From: Methylophilus methylotrophus DSM 46235 = ATCC 53528
Lineage (GTDB): Bacteria > Pseudomonadota > Gammaproteobacteria > Burkholderiales > Methylophilaceae
Length of the DNA stretch: 64,000 bases
Reading direction: 5' to 3'
NCBI RefSeq assembly: GCF_000378225.1
Contig: NZ_KB905146.1
Coordinates: 1-64,000 of the forward strand
Shown: one piece after another, positions 46,108 to 56,328 of the stretch
How positions within the stretch are numbered: the first letter of the stretch is position 1
How the letters are laid out: every line of letters starts with the position of its first letter
Translations under genes and position numbers: made by a program
The notes under the pieces: model-generated
The model's input: the letters and a program-made list of their open reading frames with translations, nothing else
What the model was told of the DNA's origin: nothing
Database searches by the model: none

Positions 46108-47322
46108 ATGCAGCCACTGATTCAAATCTCCCCGCCTAGCCGCAAACGACCTGCACAAGCATTCGCATTATTGAACCTAGGCTTTAGGCCCTTTTTCCTG
46201 GTAGCTGCCTGCTTTGCGGCACTCTCGATTGGCCTCTGGGTATGGAAATATATAACCCAATCTGCGCCAGCGTTAAATACCGTTTCCGCATCACAGTGGC
46301 ATGCACACGAAATGCTATATGGCTTTGCTTTTGCGGTGATTGCTGGTTTTTTGCTGACGGCAGTCAAAAACTGGACCGGGATACAAACCCTGCACGGTCG
46401 CCCACTCATGGGGCTAGTCGCATGCTGGACGGTGGCACGAGTCGTGATGCAGTTTGCCCCCTCGCAGGTCGCGCTGGCTGCACTGTTTGATGGCGTGTTT
46501 AACTTGTGGCTGCTGATTGCGGTGGCCTGGCCCATTATTCGGGTTAAACAGTGGCGTCAACTCGGTGTGCTATCAAAAATCGCGCTGCTCACCCTGGGTA
46601 ATATGGCCTTTTATGCCCAGGCGACTGGCTGGACCACCCAGGGTGCACATGTGGCCATCTGGACGGGACTGTTGCTGAATATCAGCCTGATCCTGGTCAT
46701 CAGCCGCCGCATTTTGCCGATGTTTATTGAGCGGGGTGTCAAAGAAGAAGTGACGCTTAAAAACTCACTCTGGATCGATCGCCTGCTGATGGTGTGCCTG
46801 GCCGCATTATTAATCAACATACTGACTGTCAACAATCAAACACTTAACCTGGTGTTAGGGCTCACTATCAGCCTGAGTGCCGGTTTCAGATTAATGCGCT
46901 GGCATACACCTGGCATATGGCAAGTGCCTTTGCTATGGAGTTTTTATTGTGGCTTGTGGCTGATTAACCTGGGCTTTTTACTCTACGCAATGAGTTTTGT
47001 TGTCCCTGATATCTCTGTCATTTTAGCGATCCATTGCTGGGCCATTGGCGGCATCGGCGTGATTACGCTGGCGATGATGGCGCGGGTCTCACTAGGACAT
47101 ACTGGCCGCAATATCCATCAACCACCGCGTAGCGTGGTCTGGATATTTAGCCTGGTCATTTTTGCCACCCTGAGTCGAGTGTTATTGCCTATCAATTTTC
47201 CCGAGTTGTACCGTTTGTCAGTCATGCTGGCTGCGGGCGGCTGGATCGCCGCATTCACATTATTTACGATTATCTATTGGCCGATACTGTTTAAACCGCG
47301 CATTGATGGCTCGCCTGGTTAG
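46108..47322 (+). CDS. nnrS: NnrS family membrane protein
   Basis: 404-residue heme/copper-associated membrane protein with about twelve helices, involved in resistance to NO stress. Family marks: FALLNLGFRPFFLVAACFA, WHAHEMLYGFAFAVIAGFLLTAVKNWTG, SRRILPMFIERGVK, HCWAIGGIGVITLAMMARVSLGHTGR. ATG 46108 has AGGAG 8 bases upstream; the frame is open further but without a ribosome site. Divergent from nsrR. Confidence 0.92.
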   Translation: MQPLIQISPPSRKRPAQAFALLNLGFRPFFLVAACFAALSIGLWVWKYITQSAPALNTVSASQWHAHEMLYGFAFAVIAGFLLTAVKNWTGIQTLHGRPLMGLVACWTVARVVMQFAPSQVALAALFDGVFNLWLLIAVAWPIIRVKQWRQLGVLSKIALLTLGNMAFYAQATGWTTQGAHVAIWTGLLLNISLILVISRRILPMFIERGVKEEVTLKNSLWIDRLLMVCLAALLINILTVNNQTLNLVLGLTISLSAGFRLMRWHTPGIWQVPLLWSFYCGLWLINLGFLLYAMSFVVPDISVILAIHCWAIGGIGVITLAMMARVSLGHTGRNIHQPPRSVVWIFSLVIFATLSRVLLPINFPELYRLSVMLAAGGWIAAFTLFTIIYWPILFKPRIDGSPG

Positions 47323-47325
47323 GAC

Positions 47326-47877
47326 TCACTCTTTCCATTTAATGGAACAACCGATACTGGCGATTTGTTCTTTTGGTCCCTGACCGGTTTCGGCCACCTG
47401 CTTCATGGCTTTGAATAATTCACGGGTACTTTCCGGTGCAGTTTCCTTGCGGCTTTCGTCAAAGCGGCCGCGGTATTGCAGCTCAAAGTGTTTGTTAAAG
47501 CCAAAGAAATCAGGTGTGCACACTGCATCATAGGCTTTGGCAATTTGCTGGGTTTCATCTAGCAGATAGGGGAACGGAAACGCCATCTCGGTAGCGATTT
47601 TTTTCATATTCTCCGGGCTGTCTTCCGGGTAATCTGAAGGGTCATTAGACATGATCGCCACCGTATTCACACCCATTGCCTTGAGCTCTTTTATGTCAGC
47701 GATCAGGCGTGGCAAAATCGCCTTGACATAAGGGCAATGGTTACAAATAAACATCACCAGCAGCCCATTCGGGCCCATGCTACTTTCAAGATCGACCAAA
47801 CGGCCATCCACATTGGGCAAATTGAATGCCGGGGCTTTCCAGCCAAAGTCACATACGGGGGGGCTAATGCTTGCCAT
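47326..47877 (-). CDS. Thioredoxin-family (AhpC/TSA-like) redoxin
   Basis: 183-residue cytosolic redoxin. It has APAFNLPNVDGRLVDLES, the CNHCPYVKAILPRL active-site region (CxxCP: Cys-Asn-His-Cys), TVAIMSNDPSDYPEDSPENM and VCTPDFFGFNKHFEL. The family is often annotated as a thiol peroxidase-like protein. ATG 47877 follows GGAG by 8 bases; upstream codons give a spurious extension. Converges with nnrS, stop-to-stop gap 3 bases. Confidence 0.87.
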   Translation of the reverse strand: MASISPPVCDFGWKAPAFNLPNVDGRLVDLESSMGPNGLLVMFICNHCPYVKAILPRLIADIKELKAMGVNTVAIMSNDPSDYPEDSPENMKKIATEMAFPFPYLLDETQQIAKAYDAVCTPDFFGFNKHFELQYRGRFDESRKETAPESTRELFKAMKQVAETGQGPKEQIASIGCSIKWKE

Positions 47878-47989
47878 CAGAGTTGCTCCTGCCATTAAAT
47901 TCAAACCAGTATGGTACGTGATTAAGACGCCAAGGTGAATCTTGTGACCACCGTGCCAGCACAGAGGCATTTTGGTTACAATGCCAGTC

Positions 47990-48724
47990 ATGAGTAATTT
48001 ACGATTTCATAGCCCGACTGCATTGACTGTGGGCCAATCAGTCCCGCTCAGTGATAACGCCATGGCGCATGCAGTGAGAGTCATGCGACTTAAAGTGGGC
48101 GATACGCTGACGTTGTTTTGTGGCGATGGCTTTGACTACCAGTGTGCGCTGACTAGCATAGAGAAAAAATCCGCCCGGGTTGAGGTGCTTAGCCGCACAC
48201 AGGTCAGCAATGAATCTCCCCTGAGCATCCGCCTGCTTCAGGGTATTTCCAGCGGTGACCGCATGGATTACACCATCCAGAAAGCGGTGGAGCTTGGCGT
48301 GACGGAGATTTATCCGCTCAGCACCGAGCGTTGCGTCACCAAACTCAGCGGTGACCGTGCCGAGAAACGCACAGAACACTGGCAAGGCGTGGCAATTGCC
48401 GCCTGTGAGCAAAGTGGCCGCGCAGTCATTCCTCACGTGCATGTCCCACTCGCTCTGCCACAATGGCTGAGCCAATATGCCACCCCAGACTGCCTCAACC
48501 TGTTGCTTAATCCGGTCGGGGCCAACCGCTTGGCAGTATTGAGCAAGCCGGATCACCCCATTCATTTGCTGATAGGCCCAGAAGGCGGCTTAAGTCCTGC
48601 CGAAATTGAACTCGCCACCCAGCACCACTTCCAATCTATCGTACTCGGCCCCAGGATTTTACGTACTGAAACAGCCGCACTGACCGCTATTGCCTGCATG
48701 CAGTCACTGTGGGGAGACTTTTAG
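47990..48724 (+). CDS. rsmE: 16S rRNA m3U1498 methyltransferase RsmE
   Basis: 244-residue SPOUT-fold methyltransferase (EC 2.1.1.193). It starts MSNLRFHSP (PUA-like region), then AVELGVTEIYPLSTERCV, GPEGGLSPAEIELA and the knot LGPRILRTETAALTAIA. The ATG at 47990 is favoured by family starts, with no clear ribosome site; ATG 47981 is an alternative. Confidence 0.92.
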   Translation: MSNLRFHSPTALTVGQSVPLSDNAMAHAVRVMRLKVGDTLTLFCGDGFDYQCALTSIEKKSARVEVLSRTQVSNESPLSIRLLQGISSGDRMDYTIQKAVELGVTEIYPLSTERCVTKLSGDRAEKRTEHWQGVAIAACEQSGRAVIPHVHVPLALPQWLSQYATPDCLNLLLNPVGANRLAVLSKPDHPIHLLIGPEGGLSPAEIELATQHHFQSIVLGPRILRTETAALTAIACMQSLWGDF

Positions 48725-48730
48725 TTACCC

Positions 48731-49660
48731 ATGTTTGAAGTCATGTTACAAATGGCTTTACTGATTAGTGCCGGCATTGCCTGGCAGCGGTTTGCGCCTG
48801 ACCATATCTCGGCTATCTCTCACAGGCGCGCACTGACAGATATCGTTTTTTATATTCTGCTACCAGCACTCGTGATTGACGTGTTGTGGCAAGCGCCGCT
48901 GGACGCGGATACCTTCAGCATCCAACTGACAGCCATTTCCAGGTTATCCGTAGCGGCATTACTGATGCGGCTATGCTTACAGGTACTCAAAAGATTCTCG
49001 GATGTGCCCCGCGCTCAGCAGGGCGCGTTGATGCTGGCAGCGACATTTCCTAACGCCACTTATCTTGGCTTACCCGTGACCAGCGAAGTGCTGGGAGATT
49101 GGGCGCATGAGATGGTGCTCAAATTTGACCTGTTTGCGTGCACGCCAATTCTGCTATCGCTGGGAATGTTAATGGCACAACACTATGGTGAAGCCAACAC
49201 AAAAAGCAATCCGTTCAAAGAGCTGATCCGCGTGCCACCTTTGTGGGCATTGGCGATTGCCTGCGCATTGAATTTGTTGCATGTCCCTCAACCGGAAATG
49301 ATCGCACATGGCCTGCATACGCTGGCCGGTGGCGTGATTCCGCTCATGCTGATTGCTTTGGGGATGAGCATCCGTTGGGATACTTTTAAACCTAAACTGA
49401 TTCCACTGCTGTTGCCAGTGTGTGTGATTGGCTTATTGCTGGCCCCATTGGCTGCAAAACAGGCTGCCCTTGCGCTAGGGCTGCAAGGGCAGCAGCTGAC
49501 TGCATGCGTCCTGCTCGCTGCCATGCCAACCATGGTCTTTGGCATTGTGATTTGTGAGCGCTATCGTCTCGATGGCGCCCTGTATGCCGCAGCCGTATTT
49601 ATCAGCACTTTGCTCAGTATTGCCAGCCTGCCGCTGTGGTTTGTCATCCTGCAGCCATAA
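48731..49660 (+). CDS. AEC (auxin efflux carrier) family permease
   Basis: 309-residue membrane protein with about ten helices in two five-helix repeats. LTDIVFYILLPALVIDVLW begins the first repeat (conserved Asn-rich cross-over replaced in part), with TFPNATYLGLPVTSEVLG as the family block, and VIPLMLIALGMSIRW and FVISTLLSIASLPLWF in the second half. Substrates are small organic acids in bacteria; not deducible here. It begins 6 bases after the rsmE stop, so co-transcription is likely. Confidence 0.87.
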   Translation: MFEVMLQMALLISAGIAWQRFAPDHISAISHRRALTDIVFYILLPALVIDVLWQAPLDADTFSIQLTAISRLSVAALLMRLCLQVLKRFSDVPRAQQGALMLAATFPNATYLGLPVTSEVLGDWAHEMVLKFDLFACTPILLSLGMLMAQHYGEANTKSNPFKELIRVPPLWALAIACALNLLHVPQPEMIAHGLHTLAGGVIPLMLIALGMSIRWDTFKPKLIPLLLPVCVIGLLLAPLAAKQAALALGLQGQQLTACVLLAAMPTMVFGIVICERYRLDGALYAAAVFISTLLSIASLPLWFVILQP

Positions 49661-49736
49661 ACACTCCATATTATTTTGTCCTTTAACTCATGAAATCACG
49701 CATGCCGGTTGAATTTTTATGAGGCACGCTGTCATA

Positions 49737-49748
49737 CGTCATATGACG
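49737..49748. repeat. 12-bp perfect palindrome upstream of cfa
   Basis: CGTCATATGACG lies 85 bases before the cfa start. It could be a regulator site for cfa. No regulator is assigned. Confidence 0.4.
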
Positions 49749-49832
49749 AGTAGTCAAGAGGCCAGGCTGTTTCTAAGATAGCGGTAAAACAGTCATTCTT
49801 TCGTTTTGTGTATTTGGGATTATCAGAAGATC

Positions 49833-51005
49833 ATGCCGAAAACCACGACCAACCAATATATTGCTCACCAACCTACTCCGCCAGCGACGCTGGTCAGCTT
49901 GCTAGCTGAAACTGGCGTGACCATCAATGGCAATGCGCCCTGGGATATCCAGGTGTATGAAGAAAGCGTTTACCGAGATGTATTGACCAAAGGCACGTTG
50001 GGTCTGGGGCAGGCATTTATTGAAGGTCGCTGGGACTGCAAGCGGCTGGATGAGTTTTTCCATCGTGTGATGCGTGCAGACATTGATGAAAAAATGGGTG
50101 GCATGGCAAAACTGAAGCTGCTGGGCGAAGTGATAAGACACTCTTTTTTCAACCTGCAGACGCCTGACCGCGCCTACCAGGTGGCACAACAGCATTATGA
50201 TATTGGTAACGATGTGTTTGAAGCCATGCTGGACAGCAGCATGAGCTACTCATGCGCCTACTGGGAGCATGCAAGCACGCTGGAAGAAGCGCAATTCAAC
50301 AAGCTGGACATGATTTGCCGCAAGCTGGACCTGCAACCTGGAGACCGCGTGCTGGAAATTGGTTGTGGCTGGGGCGGCTTGGCAAGGCATATGGCCAAGT
50401 ATTATGGCGCGCAAGTGGTCGGCATCACGGTTTCCGTTGAGCAACAGGCATTAGCCAAAGAGCGTTGCGCTGGCCTGGAAGTGGATATCCAGCTCAAGGA
50501 CTACCGTGAGCTACATGGCCAATTCGACAAAATTGTCTCCGTGGGTATGTTTGAGCACGTCGGCCCCAAGAATTACGAGATTTATTTCGCGACTGCGCAA
50601 CGCCTGCTCAAGGATAACGGCCTGTTCTTGCTGCACACCATAGGCAACCATAAAACCGCCCTGCATACCGACGCTTGGATAGACCGCTACATTTTCCCTA
50701 ATGGGAAATTACCTTCAGCCAGCGAAATTACCGATGCGATTGAGCAAAAATTCCTGATTGAAGACTGGCATAACTTTGGTACTGATTATGACCGCACCCT
50801 GATGGCGTGGTGGGACAAATTTAACCGGGCTTGGCCGGAACTACAGTTTAAATATGATGAAAGTTTTTACCGCATGTGGAAATACTACCTGATGTGTTGT
50901 GCAGGCTATTTCCGCTCGCGGCAAGGGCAACTCTGGCAACTGGTCCTGAGCAAACGGCAGAGCAACCGTATCTATCGTTCAGTGCGCCCGCTGCCAGCCA
51001 GTTGA
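49833..51005 (+). CDS. cfa: Cyclopropane-fatty-acyl-phospholipid synthase
   Basis: 390-residue SAM-dependent enzyme (EC 2.1.1.79) adding a methylene to unsaturated acyl chains of membrane lipids. SAM motif VLEIGCGWGGLARHMA, then QQHYDIGNDVFEAMLDSSMSYSCAYWE (family hallmark), and SVGMFEHVGPKNY. The N-terminal lipid-binding domain is present. ATG 49833 follows AGAAG; an upstream GTG/TTG extension is unsupported. Own terminator at 51040. Confidence 0.93.
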   Translation: MPKTTTNQYIAHQPTPPATLVSLLAETGVTINGNAPWDIQVYEESVYRDVLTKGTLGLGQAFIEGRWDCKRLDEFFHRVMRADIDEKMGGMAKLKLLGEVIRHSFFNLQTPDRAYQVAQQHYDIGNDVFEAMLDSSMSYSCAYWEHASTLEEAQFNKLDMICRKLDLQPGDRVLEIGCGWGGLARHMAKYYGAQVVGITVSVEQQALAKERCAGLEVDIQLKDYRELHGQFDKIVSVGMFEHVGPKNYEIYFATAQRLLKDNGLFLLHTIGNHKTALHTDAWIDRYIFPNGKLPSASEITDAIEQKFLIEDWHNFGTDYDRTLMAWWDKFNRAWPELQFKYDESFYRMWKYYLMCCAGYFRSRQGQLWQLVLSKRQSNRIYRSVRPLPAS

Positions 51006-51039
51006 TGTTGACGTAGTCTCTCTGTGTTCTTGACCTTAT

Positions 51040-51065
51040 ATGACGGCCTTGGCCGTCATTTTTTT
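51040..51065 (+). terminator. Terminator downstream of cfa
   Basis: ATGACGGCC, TT, GGCCGTCAT followed by T-run: a 9-bp perfect stem with a very short loop. Confidence 0.9.
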
Positions 51066-51250
51066 CGGGCCAAGCGTGCTTCAAAAATGGCAAAAAAAAT
51101 TCTAATCGCTGATGGACGGGATCAACCCTTAAAAAAATAATTTCTTCGCGAACTGCTCACTTTAATTCCTATCTAGTAAGTGATAGCCCCATCTTTGCTA
51201 TATTGGCGTTTATCACGCTCATCGGCGGTCACAGGTTTTTTCCTGCCGTA

Positions 51251-51298
51251 TTATTTGCAATAAAAACCATTTTTATTTACTATTTTGCATAATAGTCT
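51251..51298 (+). promoter_or_regulatory. AT-rich inverted repeats upstream of the HTH-ArgA gene
   Basis: AATAAAAA (51259-51266), CCA, TTTTTATT (51270-51277) is a perfect inverted repeat. It is nested in a longer imperfect pair, TTATTTGC (51251-51258) against GCATAATA (51288-51295). The structure ends about 15 bases before the ATG of the fusion gene, so it overlaps the expected promoter. As the product begins with a DNA-binding domain, autoregulation is a reasonable inference. Confidence 0.5.
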
Positions 51299-51312
51299 TA
51301 AATTAAACCGAA

Positions 51313-52881
51313 ATGCTTGGATCAAACATTAGAGATTTGCGTAAATCGCAAAATTTAACCCTACAACAATTGGCCGCCCGTGTAGGGACTGATGCCAGCA
51401 ATTTGTCACGCATAGAACGGGGCGAAATCGGCATTTCAGAAGCTTTGTTACGCGCCACCGCCCAGGCATTGAATACCACCCCCGGGCGCTTGTATGACGC
51501 CAACCTGACCCCTGTGTCACTGACCAATACACCACCGGCCATTTTGTCGAATGCCAATAGCAAAGACTTTGTGCACTGGTTCCGCTCGGCGGCGCCTTAT
51601 ATTCACGCCTTTGGCGGCAGTACGTTTGTGATTGCCTTTGGGGGAGAGGTGGTGAGCGAACAGCAGTTCGTGGCCTTGTCACATGACCTCAACCTGCTGG
51701 CTAGCCTGGAAGTCAGGCTGGTGCTGGTGCATGGCGCACGGCCACAAATTGAGCAGCGACTCAAGCGCGACAACCTGACGCCCAAACTGCATAACGGCCG
51801 CCGTATTACTGACGACGCCGCCATGGAGGCGGTCAAAGAAGCCAATGGCGCCATCCGCGTGGAAATCGAATCCTTGCTTTCCATGGGCATTGCCAACTCG
51901 CCGATGGCCGGCAGCGATATCCGCGTGGCCAGCGGCAACTTTGTCACGGCCAAGCCACTGGGGGTCCGCGACGGTGTAGACCTGCAACATACTGGCGAAG
52001 TGCGCAAAATTGATGCCACCGGTATTCAGAAACGGCTGGACGACGGCGAACTGGTGCTGTTATCACCCATGGGTTATTCCCCCACTGGCGAAACCTTCAA
52101 CCTGACACTGGAAGATGTGGCAGTGAGTGCCGCCATTGCGCTGGATGCGGAAAAACTGATTTTCCTCATGGACTCTGAAGGCGTTCAGAACCTGCGCGGC
52201 GAGTTGTTGCGTGAAATGACCTCGGCCAAAGCCAAAAACCTGTTGCGTAATGTGCAGGAGAGCGACGAGCCGATTCATTACTCAGAAGACGTGAATTACT
52301 ACCTGCCGGCGGCAGTGCGTGCCTGCGAACATGGTGTGGCCAGGACGCACCTGATCTCGCGTCATATTGATGGCGCCATTATCCAGGAGCTGTTTACGCG
52401 GCAAGGCATAGGCACCATGGTTACCGAACTGCCGCTGGAAACCATGCGCCAGGCTAATATTGACGATGTAGGTGGCATCCTGATGCTGATTGAGCCGCTG
52501 GAAAATGAGGGCATTCTGGTGCGGCGCGGCCGCGAGCGCATAGAAATGGAAATCAACTATTTTTATGTGATGGAGCACGATAACCGGGTCATAGGCTGCG
52601 CAGCCCTGTATCCATTCCCACAAGAAAAAATGGTGGAATTTGCCTGCCTGGCCATCGATCCAGCTTACCGTGGGGGAGGCCGTGGCGACAAATTGTTTAA
52701 TTTTTGCCAGCAGCAGGCCAGTCAAAAAGGCTTTAAACAGCTTTTTTGCCTGACGACGCGCACCGAGCACTGGTTCCTGGAGCGCGGCTTTAGGGAACTG
52801 GAGATAGACCAATTGCCGCAGGAAAAGCAAAAACTCTACAATTTTCAGAGAAAATCCAAAGTTTTCATCAAATCGTTATGA
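51313..52881 (+). CDS. argA: N-acetylglutamate synthase with fused N-terminal XRE helix-turn-helix
   Basis: 522 residues in three domains. Residues 1-65 form an XRE/Cro-type HTH (IRDLRKSQNLTLQQLAARVG, DASNLSRIERGEIGISEALL). Residues about 85-360 are the amino-acid-kinase domain of ArgA (FVIAFGGEVV, LVHGARPQIEQRL, arginine-binding region). Residues about 375-522 are the GNAT domain (FACLAIDPAYRGGGRGDKLF, RTEHWFLERGFREL). NAGS starts arginine synthesis and is inhibited by arginine. E. coli ArgA is 443 residues and has no HTH. argB follows 70 bases later. The fusion is continuous in one frame, not an assembly of two ORFs. Confidence 0.93.
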   Translation: MLGSNIRDLRKSQNLTLQQLAARVGTDASNLSRIERGEIGISEALLRATAQALNTTPGRLYDANLTPVSLTNTPPAILSNANSKDFVHWFRSAAPYIHAFGGSTFVIAFGGEVVSEQQFVALSHDLNLLASLEVRLVLVHGARPQIEQRLKRDNLTPKLHNGRRITDDAAMEAVKEANGAIRVEIESLLSMGIANSPMAGSDIRVASGNFVTAKPLGVRDGVDLQHTGEVRKIDATGIQKRLDDGELVLLSPMGYSPTGETFNLTLEDVAVSAAIALDAEKLIFLMDSEGVQNLRGELLREMTSAKAKNLLRNVQESDEPIHYSEDVNYYLPAAVRACEHGVARTHLISRHIDGAIIQELFTRQGIGTMVTELPLETMRQANIDDVGGILMLIEPLENEGILVRRGRERIEMEINYFYVMEHDNRVIGCAALYPFPQEKMVEFACLAIDPAYRGGGRGDKLFNFCQQQASQKGFKQLFCLTTRTEHWFLERGFRELEIDQLPQEKQKLYNFQRKSKVFIKSL

Positions 52882-52948
52882 GTTTTTAGCTAAAATTCAG
52901 CCTGTACCCGATTGATCGCAATCGCCTGATGATTGAATGAAAGTTTGA

Positions 52949-53833
<885 letters not shown>

Positions 53834-53866
53834 GCCCCCCCCTCCACCGCTGACAACCCGTTAACC

Positions 53867-54484
53867 ATGGCCGAGATTGTTTTATACAGCAACAAACTGT
53901 CGCGTGGCCGTGCCGTGCATTGGCTGCTTGAGGAGATGGCGCTGGACTATGAAGTGGTGTGGCTGGATTTTGGCCAGCCCATGAAAGAGGCAGAATATCT
54001 GGCGATCAACCCCATGGGCAAGGTGCCTGCCCTCAAACATGGAGAAGCAGTTGTCACTGAAACGGCAGCCATCTTGACCTACCTCGCGGATACCTTTCCC
54101 GAAAAAGGCCTGATGCCCGCCACTGGCTCTCCCGAAAGGGCAGCATTTTACCGCTGGATGTTTTTTATCACAGGCCCACTGGAAGCGGCGACTACGGCTG
54201 AGTTTCTTGGCTGGAAAACACCGGAAAAAACCCCATTGGGCACGCCCTGCCAAGCTTTTCTTGGTTTTGGCTCCATGGCATTGACACTTAACACACTTGA
54301 GTCGCATTTAAACCAGCATGCTTATGTAGTCGGTGACCAGTTCACGGCAGCAGACGTCTATCTGGCAACCCACCTTAACTTTGGCATGCGTTACACCAAG
54401 GCTTATCAGCCACGCCAGGTGTTTGAGGAGTATGTAAACCGCATGCTGCAACGCCCTGCCAAGTTGCGTGCAGACGCCCTTTAA
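53867..54484 (+). CDS. Glutathione S-transferase family protein
   Basis: 205-residue cytosolic GST. N-terminal thioredoxin fold with LYSNKLSRGRAVHWLLEEM and NPMGKVPALKHGEAVVTETAAILTYLAD (cis-Pro and glutathione-binding segment), and an all-helical C-terminal domain (AADVYLATHLNFGMRY). Class and substrate unclear. It lies 33 bases after argB. Confidence 0.88.
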   Translation: MAEIVLYSNKLSRGRAVHWLLEEMALDYEVVWLDFGQPMKEAEYLAINPMGKVPALKHGEAVVTETAAILTYLADTFPEKGLMPATGSPERAAFYRWMFFITGPLEAATTAEFLGWKTPEKTPLGTPCQAFLGFGSMALTLNTLESHLNQHAYVVGDQFTAADVYLATHLNFGMRYTKAYQPRQVFEEYVNRMLQRPAKLRADAL

Positions 54485-54499
54485 CCGGATCAATACGCG

Positions 54500-55156
54500 A
54501 TGTCACGCCGGGTGTGGATTTTTGATCTGGATGACACCTTGCACAACGCTTCCGCACATATTTTTCCAGTCATGAACCAGTGCATGACACACTACATCAT
54601 GCAGACACTGGAGATGGAAGAAGCGGCAGCACAACAATTACGCCAGCATTACTGGCGAATCTATGGCGCGACCCTGAAAGGACTGATGCGCCATCACGGC
54701 GTCAATCCGCATCACTTCCTGGCCGAAACGCACGCCTTTTTAACCGATGACATGGTACAAACCACACGCAATCTAAGGCAATTACTCAACAGCCTGCCAG
54801 GGCGCAAATGCGTATTCACCAATGCCCCACGCGTCTATGCCATGCGCGTCCTGCAAGTGCTCGGTATTGCGGATTGTTTTTCACTGGTATTTAGCGTCGA
54901 ATCCAGCCGCTTTCATGCCAAACCCAGCGTACGTGGATTCCAGCTATTGTTACGCCAGTTACGCTGCCGGGCCACCGACTGTACCTTGTTTGAAGACAGC
55001 CTGCCAGCATTGATGACCGCAAAACGATTAGGCATGCGTACCGTGTGGATCAGCCGCCGTTTGCATAAACCAAACTTTGTGCAATATAGGTTGCCGCATG
55101 TGTTGGCACTCACTCACTGTACACTGAAAAAAGCACCACATCCATTCCCGTGCTGA
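54500..55156 (+). CDS. HAD-family pyrimidine 5'-nucleotidase-like hydrolase
   Basis: 218-residue HAD hydrolase of the SDT1/YjjG-like group. Motif I is WIFDLDDTLHNAS (nucleophile Asp), motif II near VFTNAPRVYAMRVLQ, motif III/IV FEDSLPALMTAKRLGMRTVWI. The cap domain is small and helical. It lies 15 bases after the GST gene, and slmA follows; the group (argB-gst-HAD-slmA) looks like one transcript. Confidence 0.85.
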   Translation: MSRRVWIFDLDDTLHNASAHIFPVMNQCMTHYIMQTLEMEEAAAQQLRQHYWRIYGATLKGLMRHHGVNPHHFLAETHAFLTDDMVQTTRNLRQLLNSLPGRKCVFTNAPRVYAMRVLQVLGIADCFSLVFSVESSRFHAKPSVRGFQLLLRQLRCRATDCTLFEDSLPALMTAKRLGMRTVWISRRLHKPNFVQYRLPHVLALTHCTLKKAPHPFPC

Positions 55157-55229
55157 GCGAATACAGTTAAAATACCAGCCAAAATAACAACTTCAATAGG
55201 GTCAACAGGGCCTGGTCACGGAAATCATT

Positions 55230-55823
55230 ATGGCAACGATCAATAAAGAAGCACGCGCAAACCGCAAGCAGCAGATTCTGGAAACACTGGCAGGCATGCT
55301 GCAAACCCCACGTGGCGAAAAAATCACGACGGCGGCCCTGGCGGCCAAACTGGATGTCTCCGAAGCGGCGTTATACCGCCACTTTGCCAACAAGGCCAAA
55401 ATGTTTGAAGGCCTGATTGAGTTTATCGAAAGCGCATTGTTTGGTGTCATGAATAAAATTACCAGCGATGAAACGGATGGACTGAAGCAGGTGCAACTGA
55501 TGCTGCAAACCATGCTCAAATTTGCCGAACGCAACCCTGGCATGTCGCGTGTATTGATAGGTGACGCACTGGTCAATGAAGATGAAGCTTTGCAAGCGCG
55601 CATTAACCAACTACTGGACCGCCTGGAAGCCAGCCTCAAACAATCACTGCGCATTGCCGAAGCACAAGGCAATAAAGTCGCCGATGCCGGTATCGCCGCA
55701 AATACCATGATCAGCTTTGTGCTGGGGCGCTGGCATGCATTTGCCAAAAGCGGCTTCAAGCGCAAACCCAGTGACAACCTTGAACAGCATGTGACCCAAC
55801 TGATTACCGGCTGTTTGCAATAA
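55230..55823 (+). CDS. slmA: Nucleoid occlusion factor SlmA
   Basis: 197-residue TetR-type DNA-binding protein. HTH: ITTAALAAKLDVSEAALYRHFANKAKMFEGLI, with the SlmA-typical LARHF/LYRHF helix; the C-terminal dimer domain ends LEQHVTQLITG. SlmA bound to chromosomal sites blocks FtsZ ring assembly over the nucleoid. ftsZ itself is at the end of this window. The similarity to a generic TetR regulator is high, but size and sequence fit SlmA. Confidence 0.87.
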   Translation: MATINKEARANRKQQILETLAGMLQTPRGEKITTAALAAKLDVSEAALYRHFANKAKMFEGLIEFIESALFGVMNKITSDETDGLKQVQLMLQTMLKFAERNPGMSRVLIGDALVNEDEALQARINQLLDRLEASLKQSLRIAEAQGNKVADAGIAANTMISFVLGRWHAFAKSGFKRKPSDNLEQHVTQLITGCLQ

Positions 55824-55845
55824 GTGAAGTAGAAAGTTTTAATAG

Positions 55846-56070
55846 ATGGAAACCACCGTTTTTGGCATGAATGAAGCCCAGCTGACCGAGTTTGGCATGA
55901 GCTGGGGCCTCGCTGGCCTGATCCTGTTCATCGTATTCATAGTCGGCAACCTGGCCTGGAAGTCTAAGGCTGGCAAAACCGGGACATTTGCCTTGTTTCT
56001 CGCCCTGACATTAGGGATGGTGGGGTTCGTAGCCAAACTGCTTATACAGCACTACCTGAATATTCATTAA
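55846..56070 (+). CDS. DUF2788 family small membrane protein
   Basis: 74 residues with two helices: MSWGLAGLILFIVFIVGNLAWKSKAGKTGT and FALFLALTLGMVGFVAKLLIQHYL. The pattern and length match DUF2788 proteins of proteobacteria. It lies 22 bases after slmA. Function unknown. Confidence 0.8.
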   Translation: METTVFGMNEAQLTEFGMSWGLAGLILFIVFIVGNLAWKSKAGKTGTFALFLALTLGMVGFVAKLLIQHYLNIH

Positions 56071-56328
56071 TGATTGCCCAAGCGGCAGCAGTGGCAACAA
56101 TTAAAGGCCCGCTTGCGCCAAAGTTCAATGGCAGAAGATAAATGAAAAAGCTTGGCAGACGCTTATCAAACCAAGAGCCATTCACTGTGCTGCACTTTTT
56201 GAAGTGCCGCAGACACCAGTGAAATCGATGCTGTACATCTGGATGCACCACACAATTTATCCTGGGAAAAGCAATTACCAGCCGGTTAAATAGTTTAATA
56301 ACGTAAATGACGGGTACAAGCTATTGCA
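56071..56328. other. 258-bp intergenic stretch before the diguanylate cyclase
   Basis: No gene, terminator or repeat is recognised. A minus-strand open frame (56042-56251) overlaps the DUF2788 gene and has no coding features. The promoter of the diguanylate cyclase is presumably here. Confidence 0.5.

Noticed and set aside
56042-56251. 69-residue minus-strand frame
   Set aside because: It overlaps DUF2788 and lacks coding signals.
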